A stretch of DNA of 64,000 bases from Amycolatopsis lexingtonensis. Lineage in GTDB: Bacteria > Actinomycetota > Actinomycetes > Mycobacteriales > Pseudonocardiaceae. Within the stretch, counting starts at the first letter, position 1. Each line of letters starts with the position of its first letter. Below the pieces are notes generated by a model. The model saw only the letters and a list, made by a program, of their open reading frames with translations, did not search any database and was not told the DNA's origin. The position numbers and the translations under genes are program-made. Below, in pieces: positions 32,476 through 39,912 of the stretch. The DNA is taken from the NCBI RefSeq assembly GCF_014873755.1, contig NZ_JADBEG010000001.1:1056501-1120500 (forward strand). The letters run 5' to 3'.

Positions 32476-32946
32476 TCAGCTCAGCGGGACGAGCGCTTCG
32501 ATGCTCGGTTCGATCCGGGTGCCGGCGCTGTTGAGGACTCCGGCCAGCATCGCGTAGTGGCCGGCGAGCATCACCGTCTCGATCGCTCCGGCCGTTCCGT
32601 ATCGGCCGGAGAGGTTCGCCCACTGTGCTTCGGAGAGCGAGTGGTCACGCACGACGGCGCCCAGGAGTTCGGCGTCCGGCCCCGGCCATTCGCGGAGATC
32701 GGCGGTGGTGATCCGGCGGAGTTCCTCGGTGGAGATCCCGCATTCGCGGCCGATTTTCGTGTGGTGGGCCCACTCGTAGGGACTGCGGCAGTGCCACGAG
32801 GTGCGGAGGATGACCAGTTCCCGTTCGCGGGCGGGGAGAATCCCGTCGGTGAGGAAGCTGAGGCCGAACGGCTGGTAGCGCACGGCGAGCGCCGGGTGGT
32901 GCAGGAGGAGGTCGTCCGTGATCCGCGTCGCGTGAGTTGTGCTCAC
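32476..32946 (-). CDS. Carboxymuconolactone decarboxylase-family protein
   Basis: AhpD/CMD-fold protein of 156 aa. The signature region LRTSWHCRSPYEWAHHTKIGR has the conserved Cys, Glu and His but no C-x-x-C pair, so it is closer to the decarboxylase-like branch than to peroxidase AhpD. A GTG at 32946 follows AAGGAC and overlaps the monooxygenase stop (GTGA). It is the last gene of the TetR-linked dioxygenase operon, where it may act on a ring-cleavage product. Confidence 0.83.
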   Translation of the reverse strand: MSTTHATRITDDLLLHHPALAVRYQPFGLSFLTDGILPARERELVILRTSWHCRSPYEWAHHTKIGRECGISTEELRRITTADLREWPGPDAELLGAVVRDHSLSEAQWANLSGRYGTAGAIETVMLAGHYAMLAGVLNSAGTRIEPSIEALVPLS

Positions 32947-34496
32947 AACGGGTCCTTCCTGTCGATCGTCGGTTTCCGGATGCCGTCGACCGGTGCGGTT
33001 GCGCGGTATGGCGGTATCGCCGCGCAGAGGGTGGCCAAGTCGCGCCCGGCGCGGTGCACCGTCGCATCGGGACGGACGACCGCGGCGTGGGCGAAGCCGC
33101 GGCGCAGCCAGCGGTGCAGGGAACTCCCCGGCCGGGCCACCACGAGCACGGCTCCGCGTTGTTCGATGTCCGCGCGCTGTGCGGGCGACGGTTCGGCGGT
33201 GCTGATGACGGCGAACCGGCCGGCTGTCACGTCGTCGAGGCGCCGGCCGCCGTCGACCGGTGCGTTGGGGCATTGCCGGCCGGCGAGGGAAGGCCCCAGG
33301 AGCGGGCGCACCACCAGGGCGGAGCGGTGCAGCGCCGGGGTTTCGGTTTGGAGCACGCGGTTGCGCAGGCCGGGTACGAGGTGCAGGCGGGGTGCGGCGA
33401 CGCGGCGGAGGAGGTTGCCCAGTTCGCCGCCTTCGGTCATCGCGGTGCCCATCAGCTTGGCGAGCCGGATCATGGTGGTGGCGTGGGGTTTGCGTTCTGT
33501 CTCGTAGCTGCCCAGGACGGCTTCGGCGAGCGTCCCGTCGAGGACGCCGGCGAGTTTCCAGGCGAGGTTCATCGCGTCGCGCATTCCGGCGCCCATGCCC
33601 TGGCCGATGAACGGCGGGGTGAGGTGGGCGGCGTCGCCGAGGAGGAAGACCCGCCGGTCGCGCCAGCGGTCGGCGACCTGGGCGCGGAAGGTGTATTCGG
33701 CGACGCGGACGATCTCCAGCCGGTCGGCCGGTGTCTCCCCGGTCCACGGCTTGAGCAAGGGGAGCAGCGTGGCCGGTGCACGGTAGTCGTCGGCCGTTTC
33801 GCCGTCGGCCAGCTGGAATTCCCAGCGGTAGCGGTTCGCTCCGACGCGCATGTATGTGGCGGCGCGGGCCGGGTCGGAGACCTGGTGGACCCCTTCCCAG
33901 GCGCCGAGTTCGGCGTCGGTGCGGATGTCGACGACGAGCCAGCGCTGGGTGAACCCGAAGTCGCGCAGGACGGCACCGATCGAGGTTCGGGTCAGGCTGT
34001 TCGCGCCGTCGCAGCCGAGGACGTACTTCGCGAGCACGGATTCTCCTCGGCCGAACTCGGTGAACGCGACGCGCACCCCGCCGGCCTCCGGGGCGAGGGA
34101 GGTGACCTCGGCGCCGCCGCGCAGCGTGGCCGCGCTGTGCCGCTTGAGGCCCGAGCGCAGGAGCGCTTCCAGCTCGGGCTGGTCGAACATGCTGGCCTCG
34201 GGGTAGCCGTGCCTGCCGTGCGCCGCGTCACGCCGGAACTCCGCGAGCACGTGCATGTCCCGGTCCACGAGCCGCAACCCGTTGCAGCGCCAGGAAATCG
34301 CCGAAAACTCGGCGAAGAGGCCGAGCCGGCCGAGGATGCGGCAGACCTCGTCGTCGAGGTGGACGGCGCGGGGCTGGGGATAGATCGTTTCCCACCGGTC
34401 GAGGACCAGGCACTCGACGCCGTACTGGGCCAGCAGGGTGGCGGCGGTGAGGCCGGTCGGGCCCGCACCGATGATCACCACGGGGAAGTCGGTCAC
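32943..34496 (-). CDS. FAD-dependent aromatic monooxygenase (MhpA-like)
   Basis: Class A flavoprotein hydroxylase of 517 aa. The FAD motif is VVIIGAGPTGLTAA, the central motif reads VLGCDGANSLTR, and the second FAD motif is FLLGDAAHLTPPFIGQG. A C-terminal thioredoxin-like region ends the chain. It resembles 3-(3-hydroxyphenyl)propionate hydroxylase and related phenol hydroxylases, which add an ortho hydroxyl to make a catechol-type diol. An extradiol dioxygenase lies in the same operon and could open that diol. The GTG at 34496 overlaps the ligase gene. Confidence 0.88.
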   Translation of the reverse strand: MTDFPVVIIGAGPTGLTAATLLAQYGVECLVLDRWETIYPQPRAVHLDDEVCRILGRLGLFAEFSAISWRCNGLRLVDRDMHVLAEFRRDAAHGRHGYPEASMFDQPELEALLRSGLKRHSAATLRGGAEVTSLAPEAGGVRVAFTEFGRGESVLAKYVLGCDGANSLTRTSIGAVLRDFGFTQRWLVVDIRTDAELGAWEGVHQVSDPARAATYMRVGANRYRWEFQLADGETADDYRAPATLLPLLKPWTGETPADRLEIVRVAEYTFRAQVADRWRDRRVFLLGDAAHLTPPFIGQGMGAGMRDAMNLAWKLAGVLDGTLAEAVLGSYETERKPHATTMIRLAKLMGTAMTEGGELGNLLRRVAAPRLHLVPGLRNRVLQTETPALHRSALVVRPLLGPSLAGRQCPNAPVDGGRRLDDVTAGRFAVISTAEPSPAQRADIEQRGAVLVVARPGSSLHRWLRRGFAHAAVVRPDATVHRAGRDLATLCAAIPPYRATAPVDGIRKPTIDRKDPL

Positions 34497-36376
34497 GAGG
34501 CATCTGCCAGGCGCCAGCCGATCGCGTAGCGACCGAGCACCGCTTTGATCGCGGAGTCGTCGCCGGTGGTCCGTACCACCGCGACCACGGCACCGTCGTC
34601 GATCTCGGCCTCGACGTCCAGCACCCCGGGGACGCCGGCCAGCGCTTCGGACAGCTCGCGGCGGGTGGCGTCGGCACGCAGGGCGGGCTTGTACGGCTTG
34701 CCGAGGTCGGTCAGCGGCAGGGCGTCGAGCACCGTGACGGTCTTCGGCGCGGCCGCGGACTCGGGGACCCGGTCGCGGGCCCAGTCGCCCAGTTCCCGCT
34801 CGGTGACCTCGGCGCCGGGAGCGAGCGTCACGTAGGCGACGGGGACTTCGCCGGAGTGGGCGTCGGGCCGGCCCACCGCGCCGGCGGCGGTGACCGCGGG
34901 GTGGGCGAGCAGGGCGTCCTCGACGAGCGCGGGGTCGATGTTGTGGCCACCGCGGATGATGAGGTCCTTGGCGCGGCCGGCGAGGTGGACGAACCCGTCG
35001 GGGTCGAGGCGGGCGAGGTCGCCGGTGTCGAGCCAGCCGTCGACGAGCTTGCCGAGGCCGTCGAGGACGTGGCCGTGCTCGTCCCGGCCGGTGACGTAGC
35101 CGGGGAACACGGTGGGGCCGCTGATCGCGAGCACGCCGGTGTGGCCGGGCGGGAGGTCTTCCCAGGTGCCGTCCTCGCGGACGCGCACGGTCTTCACCCG
35201 CTGGTAGGGCAACCGCTGACCGACCGAGCCGGGCCGGGGCGCGTCGGGGAAGCTGCGCGCGCTGGCACAGGTCGCTTCGGTCAGGCCGTAGCCTTCGACG
35301 AGCGTGATGCCGGTGCTGGCCTGGAAGCTTTCGCGGACCGCGGCCGGCAGCGGAGAGGCCCCGACCATGGCGAACCGCAGGCTGCTGATGTCGGCGTTGA
35401 CCGGGCACTGCGCGAGCACCGCGTAAACGGTGGGGACGGCGCTCATCGTGGCGATCCGGTGGTGCTCGACGATCTTCCAGAACTCGCCGTAGAGCGGGAC
35501 GTCGCGGTAGCCCAGCGGCCCGGCCCAGACCACGGCCTGTCCCTTGAACAGCGGCGTCAACAGGGTGACGACCAGCGCGTTGACGTGGAACAGCGGCAGC
35601 GCGGCGAAGACCGTGGCGGCGTCGTCGAGCAGCGAGTTGGCGGCCAGCATCCAGGCGTCGGCGATCTCGCCGGCGTGGGTGTGCGCGGCCAGCTTCGGTG
35701 CGCCGGTGGTGCCGCCGGTCGGGAAGAACGCGGCCAGGTCCGCCGGACCCGGCGGATCACCCAGGAACACCGAGGAGTCCTGCTCGGCCGCCAGTTCGCC
35801 GAGGTAGCCGGCGCGGACCCCGGGCAGGCTCGGCAGGTCCGGGGCCGGCTCGGCGGCGCCGGTGGGCCGCAGGACCAGCAGGGAGTCGACGTGCCCGTCC
35901 CGGGCGAGGGCTTGCGCGGTCTCCCAGACGGCCGGGGACAGCTCGGGACCGGCGGTGACGAGGACCCGCGCGCCGGACCGGCGCAGGAGCTGGGTGAGGT
36001 GCTGGTGTGAGAGGCCGCCGTTGAGGGGCGCCGCGATCCCGGCGAGCTGTGCGGCCAGGGTGGCGGGTACCAGCTCGGCGGTGTTGGGCGACATCAGCGC
36101 GACCGCGTCCTGCCGGCGGACGCCGAGTTCGTGCAGGAGGTTCGCGTAGCGGTGGACGTCGCCGAGCAGTTCGGCGAAGGTGCGCTGCCGGGATTCGCGC
36201 CAGCGCGCGGCTTCCGGCAGCACGGTGAGCGCGGTGCGGTCCGGCCAGGTGGCCGCGGCGCGGACCAGGAGGGCGTAGGTGGACGCGGGAAGGCCGCGTG
36301 CCGTCAGCGGCACGGCTTCGATCGCGGCGACGTCGGTGGGGGCGGAGTACTCCGGCCACAGCAGGTTCCCGGTCAT
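34493..36376 (-). CDS. AMP-dependent acyl-CoA synthetase
   Basis: ANL-superfamily ligase of 627 aa that activates a carboxylate to its CoA thioester. Visible motifs are FPTGGTTGAPKLAAHTH (P-loop), GYGLTEATCAS, WLDTGDLARLD, GRAKDLIIRGGHN and the catalytic Lys in LTDLGKPYKPAL. In this operon it could activate an aromatic acid or the acid released by ring cleavage. The exact substrate cannot be assigned. It has ATGA/GTGA overlaps on both sides. Confidence 0.9.
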   Translation of the reverse strand: MTGNLLWPEYSAPTDVAAIEAVPLTARGLPASTYALLVRAAATWPDRTALTVLPEAARWRESRQRTFAELLGDVHRYANLLHELGVRRQDAVALMSPNTAELVPATLAAQLAGIAAPLNGGLSHQHLTQLLRRSGARVLVTAGPELSPAVWETAQALARDGHVDSLLVLRPTGAAEPAPDLPSLPGVRAGYLGELAAEQDSSVFLGDPPGPADLAAFFPTGGTTGAPKLAAHTHAGEIADAWMLAANSLLDDAATVFAALPLFHVNALVVTLLTPLFKGQAVVWAGPLGYRDVPLYGEFWKIVEHHRIATMSAVPTVYAVLAQCPVNADISSLRFAMVGASPLPAAVRESFQASTGITLVEGYGLTEATCASARSFPDAPRPGSVGQRLPYQRVKTVRVREDGTWEDLPPGHTGVLAISGPTVFPGYVTGRDEHGHVLDGLGKLVDGWLDTGDLARLDPDGFVHLAGRAKDLIIRGGHNIDPALVEDALLAHPAVTAAGAVGRPDAHSGEVPVAYVTLAPGAEVTERELGDWARDRVPESAAAPKTVTVLDALPLTDLGKPYKPALRADATRRELSEALAGVPGVLDVEAEIDDGAVVAVVRTTGDDSAIKAVLGRYAIGWRLADAS

Positions 36377-37308
36377 CGGGCGTGCCTCACCACCGTGCGC
36401 TGGGTGCCCAGGTCGAGCGCGCCGTCGTCGGTGGCCACGCCGGCCTCGATGACGTCGCCGTCCTGGAGGTACCGGGGATTCCGTTCCTGGCCACGGAAGA
36501 ACAGCTTCCACTTGAGCGCCGGTGGCAGCAGCGAGCCGATGATCTCCACCGGCTTCGGCGGGGCGGACAACGCCGTGCCGACGGGGGTGCCGGTCAGGAC
36601 GAGGTCGCCCGGGTCGAGCCGTTGGAAACGGGCGAGAGCCCGGAGGGTTTCGGCGGGGCGGTGGATCATGTCGGCGACCGTCCGGTCTTGGCGGGTTTCG
36701 CCGTTGACGGTCAGTTTCAGCCGCAGGTCGGTGAACCGCTTGAGTTCGTCGGTGTCGAGCAGGACCAGCGCGGGCCCGGTGGGGGTGAACGTCGGGTAGG
36801 ACTTGGCTTCGTAGAACTGGGTCTGGGGCAGCTGGATGTCGCGCGCCGAGATGTCGTTGGTCACCACCAGGCCCGCGACGTACCCGGCGATGTCGTCGCC
36901 GATCTCCGTGCCGACCGGGATTTCCGTCCCGATGACCAGGCCGATTTCGACTTCGTAGTCCAGGAGCCGCACGTGGGCGGGCCGCACCACGTCGTCGTGC
37001 GGGCCGCTGATCGAGCCGGACGACTTGCGGAAGAACGTCAGCGGCACGGTGTCCGGGTTCCCGCCGGTGTCCTCGACGTGCGAGGCGAAGTTGGTCATCT
37101 GGGCGACCACCCGGCACGGCGGGGTGACCGGCGAGACGAGTGCGAGGGTCTCCACGCCGACCGTGCGATCGCTCGACGCCGCCGCGTCGAGGGCTTTGCG
37201 GTCGGCCAGCAGTTGCGCGGTGGTCGTGGCGTCGGTGGCGACCTTGGCCGCCCCGGCCGGGGTGGCGACCCACCAGGCGTCGGCGGTGCGGAGGATGGAA
37301 ATGCTCAT
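36373..37308 (-). CDS. Fumarylacetoacetate hydrolase-family protein
   Basis: Protein of 311 aa with the FAH C-terminal fold. The metal ligands of the family are visible in LLDYEVEIGLVIG and the NDISARD motif. KSYPTFTPTGPALV and DLVLTGTPVG complete the signature. Family members hydrolyse acylpyruvates or isomerise or decarboxylate meta-cleavage products. Next to an extradiol dioxygenase it probably acts on the ring-opened product. The ATG at 37308 overlaps the dioxygenase stop. Confidence 0.9.
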   Translation of the reverse strand: MSISILRTADAWWVATPAGAAKVATDATTTAQLLADRKALDAAASSDRTVGVETLALVSPVTPPCRVVAQMTNFASHVEDTGGNPDTVPLTFFRKSSGSISGPHDDVVRPAHVRLLDYEVEIGLVIGTEIPVGTEIGDDIAGYVAGLVVTNDISARDIQLPQTQFYEAKSYPTFTPTGPALVLLDTDELKRFTDLRLKLTVNGETRQDRTVADMIHRPAETLRALARFQRLDPGDLVLTGTPVGTALSAPPKPVEIIGSLLPPALKWKLFFRGQERNPRYLQDGDVIEAGVATDDGALDLGTQRTVVRHAR

Positions 37309-38438
37309 GACACAGCTACTTTCAGCAGGCCGCGAAGGCGGTCGAAGTCGAATTCGTTTTCCTCGCGCAGCGCGCCGATGATGGCGCGCAGCTCGCCGAG
37401 CGCTTCCCGGCCGGGTTTGACGCCGAGGAAGTCCTTGGTGGCGGGCGGGCCCCACTGGGCCAGTCCCGACGCGGTCATCGGCGCCCAGCCGGGCTCGAGC
37501 GAGCAGTCGAACAGGTCGCCGTCGCTGAAGTGCTCGACGAGGAATCCGTCGGGGTCGCGCCAGTAGTCGAACAGCTGGCTGCCCTGGATGTGCCTGCCGA
37601 TGCCCCACGACCGGCGGTAGCCCCGCTCGAGCAGGTACTCGCCGCCGGCGGCGAGCGAATCGAGGTCGGGCACCTGGTAGGCCGAGTGCACGTACCGGTT
37701 CGCCGGGCCGAGCACCATCGCGAGGGTGTGGTGGTCGGTCGGGGTGTCACCCCGGTCGCAGCGGATGAAGCTCATGACCGGGCCCCGCCCGCGCTGCCCG
37801 GGGTAGTAGAGGAAGTCGCTCACGATCAGGCCCAGGTGGGCCAGGTACCAGTCGAGCGTTTCGCGGTACTTGCGGGTCTGCAGCACGACGTGGCCGAGCC
37901 GCTGCACCTTGACCGGCTCCCGCCGCGGCCGCTGGGTGGCGTTCACCCGCGTGATGTCGTGCCCGAAGTTGAAGGTCAGTGGCTCCTGCCCCGGCAACGC
38001 CGGCAACTCGTGCGTGCCGGACACGACCCGCACCCGGGCGCCGCTCGGGTCGTGCAGGTCCACGGTGGTCCCGCCGAGGCTCTCGGGCAGGCGGGTGACC
38101 TGGTGCCCGGTCGCCTCCGCCAGGCGGAGCACGTCCGCCGGGTCGGCGGCCCGGAACGCCGGTCCGGTGAACCGCGAGCGCGGGCCGCGGCGGATCAGGA
38201 CGCAGGGCGCGCCGGGTTCGGTGCCACGCAGCTGCAGCTCGTCCGCGGTGCGCAGCGACGTGGTGAAACCGAAGGCGTGGGCGAACACTTCGGCCTTGGC
38301 CAGGTCCGGCTTCTCGAACTCCAGCCACGCCAGGTCGTGCACCTTGACGACCGGATTGGGTGCCCGCCCCGGGTGTTCGCCCGGCAACGAGCCCTGCTCG
38401 CTGTGCAGGTCGGCGTGGGGATCGTGGTGGTCGATCAT
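37305..38438 (-). CDS. Extradiol ring-cleavage dioxygenase (VOC fold, type I)
   Basis: Protein of 377 aa with two vicinal-oxygen-chelate repeats, like 2,3-dihydroxybiphenyl or catechol 2,3-dioxygenase. The 2-His-1-Glu iron site is visible in the second half: His in RLGHVVLQT, His in TDHHTLAMV and Glu in DGFLVEHFSDGD. The ATG at 38438 follows GGGAGGGG and is preferred to upstream candidates. It is the first gene of the operon and starts 18 bp from a TetR-type palindrome. The expected substrate is a catechol made by the MhpA-like hydroxylase. Confidence 0.87.
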   Translation of the reverse strand: MIDHHDPHADLHSEQGSLPGEHPGRAPNPVVKVHDLAWLEFEKPDLAKAEVFAHAFGFTTSLRTADELQLRGTEPGAPCVLIRRGPRSRFTGPAFRAADPADVLRLAEATGHQVTRLPESLGGTTVDLHDPSGARVRVVSGTHELPALPGQEPLTFNFGHDITRVNATQRPRREPVKVQRLGHVVLQTRKYRETLDWYLAHLGLIVSDFLYYPGQRGRGPVMSFIRCDRGDTPTDHHTLAMVLGPANRYVHSAYQVPDLDSLAAGGEYLLERGYRRSWGIGRHIQGSQLFDYWRDPDGFLVEHFSDGDLFDCSLEPGWAPMTASGLAQWGPPATKDFLGVKPGREALGELRAIIGALREENEFDFDRLRGLLKVAVS

Positions 38439-38455
38439 CGCCCCTCCCATCTGAT

Positions 38456-38495
38456 TGACGATATCGTCACTTGAGAGCGAGTCGTCAGTCAAGTG
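38456..38495. promoter_or_regulatory. TetR operator array of the dioxygenase operon
   Basis: TGACGATATCGTCA (38456-38469) is a perfect 14-bp palindrome. The 13-mer GTCGTCAGTCAAG follows at 38481-38493. An overlapping dyad CACTTGA...TCAAGTG spans 38468-38495. The same palindrome and 13-mer, at the same 25-bp offset, occur upstream of the P450 gene at 47242. Confidence 0.85.
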
Positions 38496-38554
38496 ATTCT
38501 GACGATTTCCTCATTTCTGAGGCGACCCGCTGAGGTTGCTCCGGAGGTGCGGGT

Positions 38555-38975
38555 GTGACCGAGCAGGTAACCGGCGACCGGCTGGACGATCCGGCGTCGG
38601 CGTTCGCGCAGGGCTTCCGGCTGAGCGGCCGGCTGCACCGGCTGCAGCCCGAGCTGAGCCGGGTGCTGCTGAACAATGGATTCGCCCTGGTCGCGTCCGA
38701 GCACGGACTGGCACCCCGGGCTCGCCGGGACATCGAGGCCGCTGCCGAAGCCGGCCGGTTCATCGTGCGCGACCCCGAACTGGCCATGGTCACGGTGGCT
38801 GGCGCGATGCTGTGTCTCGGCCGGCCGCTGTACGACCAGCCCGGCCGCGACGCCGAGGCCGCGACCCGAGGATCTCCTGCGCATGCTCGGCCTCTCCGCC
38901 GCCGAAGTGAGCGAACTCTGCCGTCGCCCCCTGCCTGACCTCGCCGCGACCGGCGCCCGCGACTTCGCCGCGTCG
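38555..38975 (+). pseudogene. TetR regulator remnant without HTH, frameshifted
   Basis: The GGAGG site, the GTG at 38555 and the first residues (TEQV) match the start of the intact TetR at 47355. The chain then jumps to LDDPASAFAQGFRLSGRLHR, which aligns with residue 80 onwards of that protein (LTDPAQMFAQSFRLTGRLHR). The whole DNA-binding domain is deleted. Near 38870 the frame shifts: the 5' frame stops at 38938, while another frame continues as LLRMLGLSAAEVSELCRRPLPDL, again matching the intact paralogue. An expressed product would be an effector-domain-only protein of 127 aa. Confidence 0.85.
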
Positions 38976-39144
38976 CTCACGTCCCGGTCGCTGGTCCGGC
39001 CAAAGCTTTGGCGCGCACTTCTGGCCGCCGCGCCCGGAATTCATGCGACATCGGCCGCGAACTCGCTTACGCCCAAGCGCATTCCGGTATCGCCGGGCTC
39101 AGGCTCGTCCTCGGCGCCGAGCCGTTCACCCCGGGTCGCTGAAG

Positions 39145-39801
39145 CTACCGGCCGGGGGCGACCAGGGCCGTGAAGAGTCGGGGGAGGACGTCGGTCAGGT
39201 ACCGGCTGTCGGCCTTGTCGGGGAGTGCGTCGAGGATTGCGCGTTCGAGCATGGTCTCGTAGAGGGCCACGATCGTGACGACGGCGCTGTGCGGGTCGAC
39301 GGTCAGGCGCATGCCGAGCCGGCCGAGCAGGTTCTGCAGGATTTCCGCGAGCGCGTCGTGGAAGCGGCGTTCGGCGGCCGCGGTCGGTTCGCGCAGTTCC
39401 GGCTGCCGCATGGCCTGGGCGCGGAATTCGGCGTTGAGCAGGTACCACGTCTCGTCGGCGGCGAGGGACTCCATGAACAGCAGGCCGGCTTGCCGCAGCA
39501 CCTCGTCGACGGAACCGGGTGCGGCCTCGACTGCCTCTTCGACGGCGACGCGCAACCGCTCGGCGCGTTCCTGCATCTCCACCTCGTAGATCGCGAGGAA
39601 CAGCTCTTCCTTGCTGGCGAAGTTGGAGTAGAAGGCACCGCGGGTGAAGCCGGCGCGGTCGCAGATCAGCTCGACCGGGGCGTCGCGGATGCCCAGCTCG
39701 GTGAACACCTCGTAGGCCGCCGCCATGACGCGCCGCCGCGTCTCCGCGCGCCGCCGGGTCATGCCCTTCGGGGTGCCGAGACCCGCGCTGGTGGTCGCCA
39801 T
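39145..39801 (-). CDS. TetR-family transcriptional regulator
   Basis: Regulator of 218 aa. The N-terminal HTH (about 22-70) contains ICDRAGFTRGAFYSNFASKEELF, and a helical ligand domain follows. It is divergent from the MMPL-ATPase/YhgE operon and probably represses it. The ATG at 39801 lies behind a GGGTGAG site; a GTG three codons upstream is possible. It is not similar to the TetR pair at 38555/47355 beyond the family level. Confidence 0.9.
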   Translation of the reverse strand: MATTSAGLGTPKGMTRRRAETRRRVMAAAYEVFTELGIRDAPVELICDRAGFTRGAFYSNFASKEELFLAIYEVEMQERAERLRVAVEEAVEAAPGSVDEVLRQAGLLFMESLAADETWYLLNAEFRAQAMRQPELREPTAAAERRFHDALAEILQNLLGRLGMRLTVDPHSAVVTIVALYETMLERAILDALPDKADSRYLTDVLPRLFTALVAPGR

Positions 39802-39859
39802 GTCGCTCACCCTACTTTCCCCGTCTCACCCGGTGGAGTGACGGGATCCACTCCGCATC

Positions 39860-39894
39860 GGATGCATCCTGTATTACGATACACGACGTATCCA
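39860..39894. promoter_or_regulatory. Dyad-rich promoter between tetR and the MMPL gene
   Basis: GGATGCATCC (39860-39869) is a perfect palindrome. TGTAT-TACG-ATACA (39870-39883) is an adjacent inverted repeat, and GTATCC follows at 39889-39894. The AT-rich block sits just before the MMPL start and is the likely TetR operator and promoter. Confidence 0.6.
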
Positions 39895-39912
39895 ACGTGG
39901 TCAGGAGTCTTC

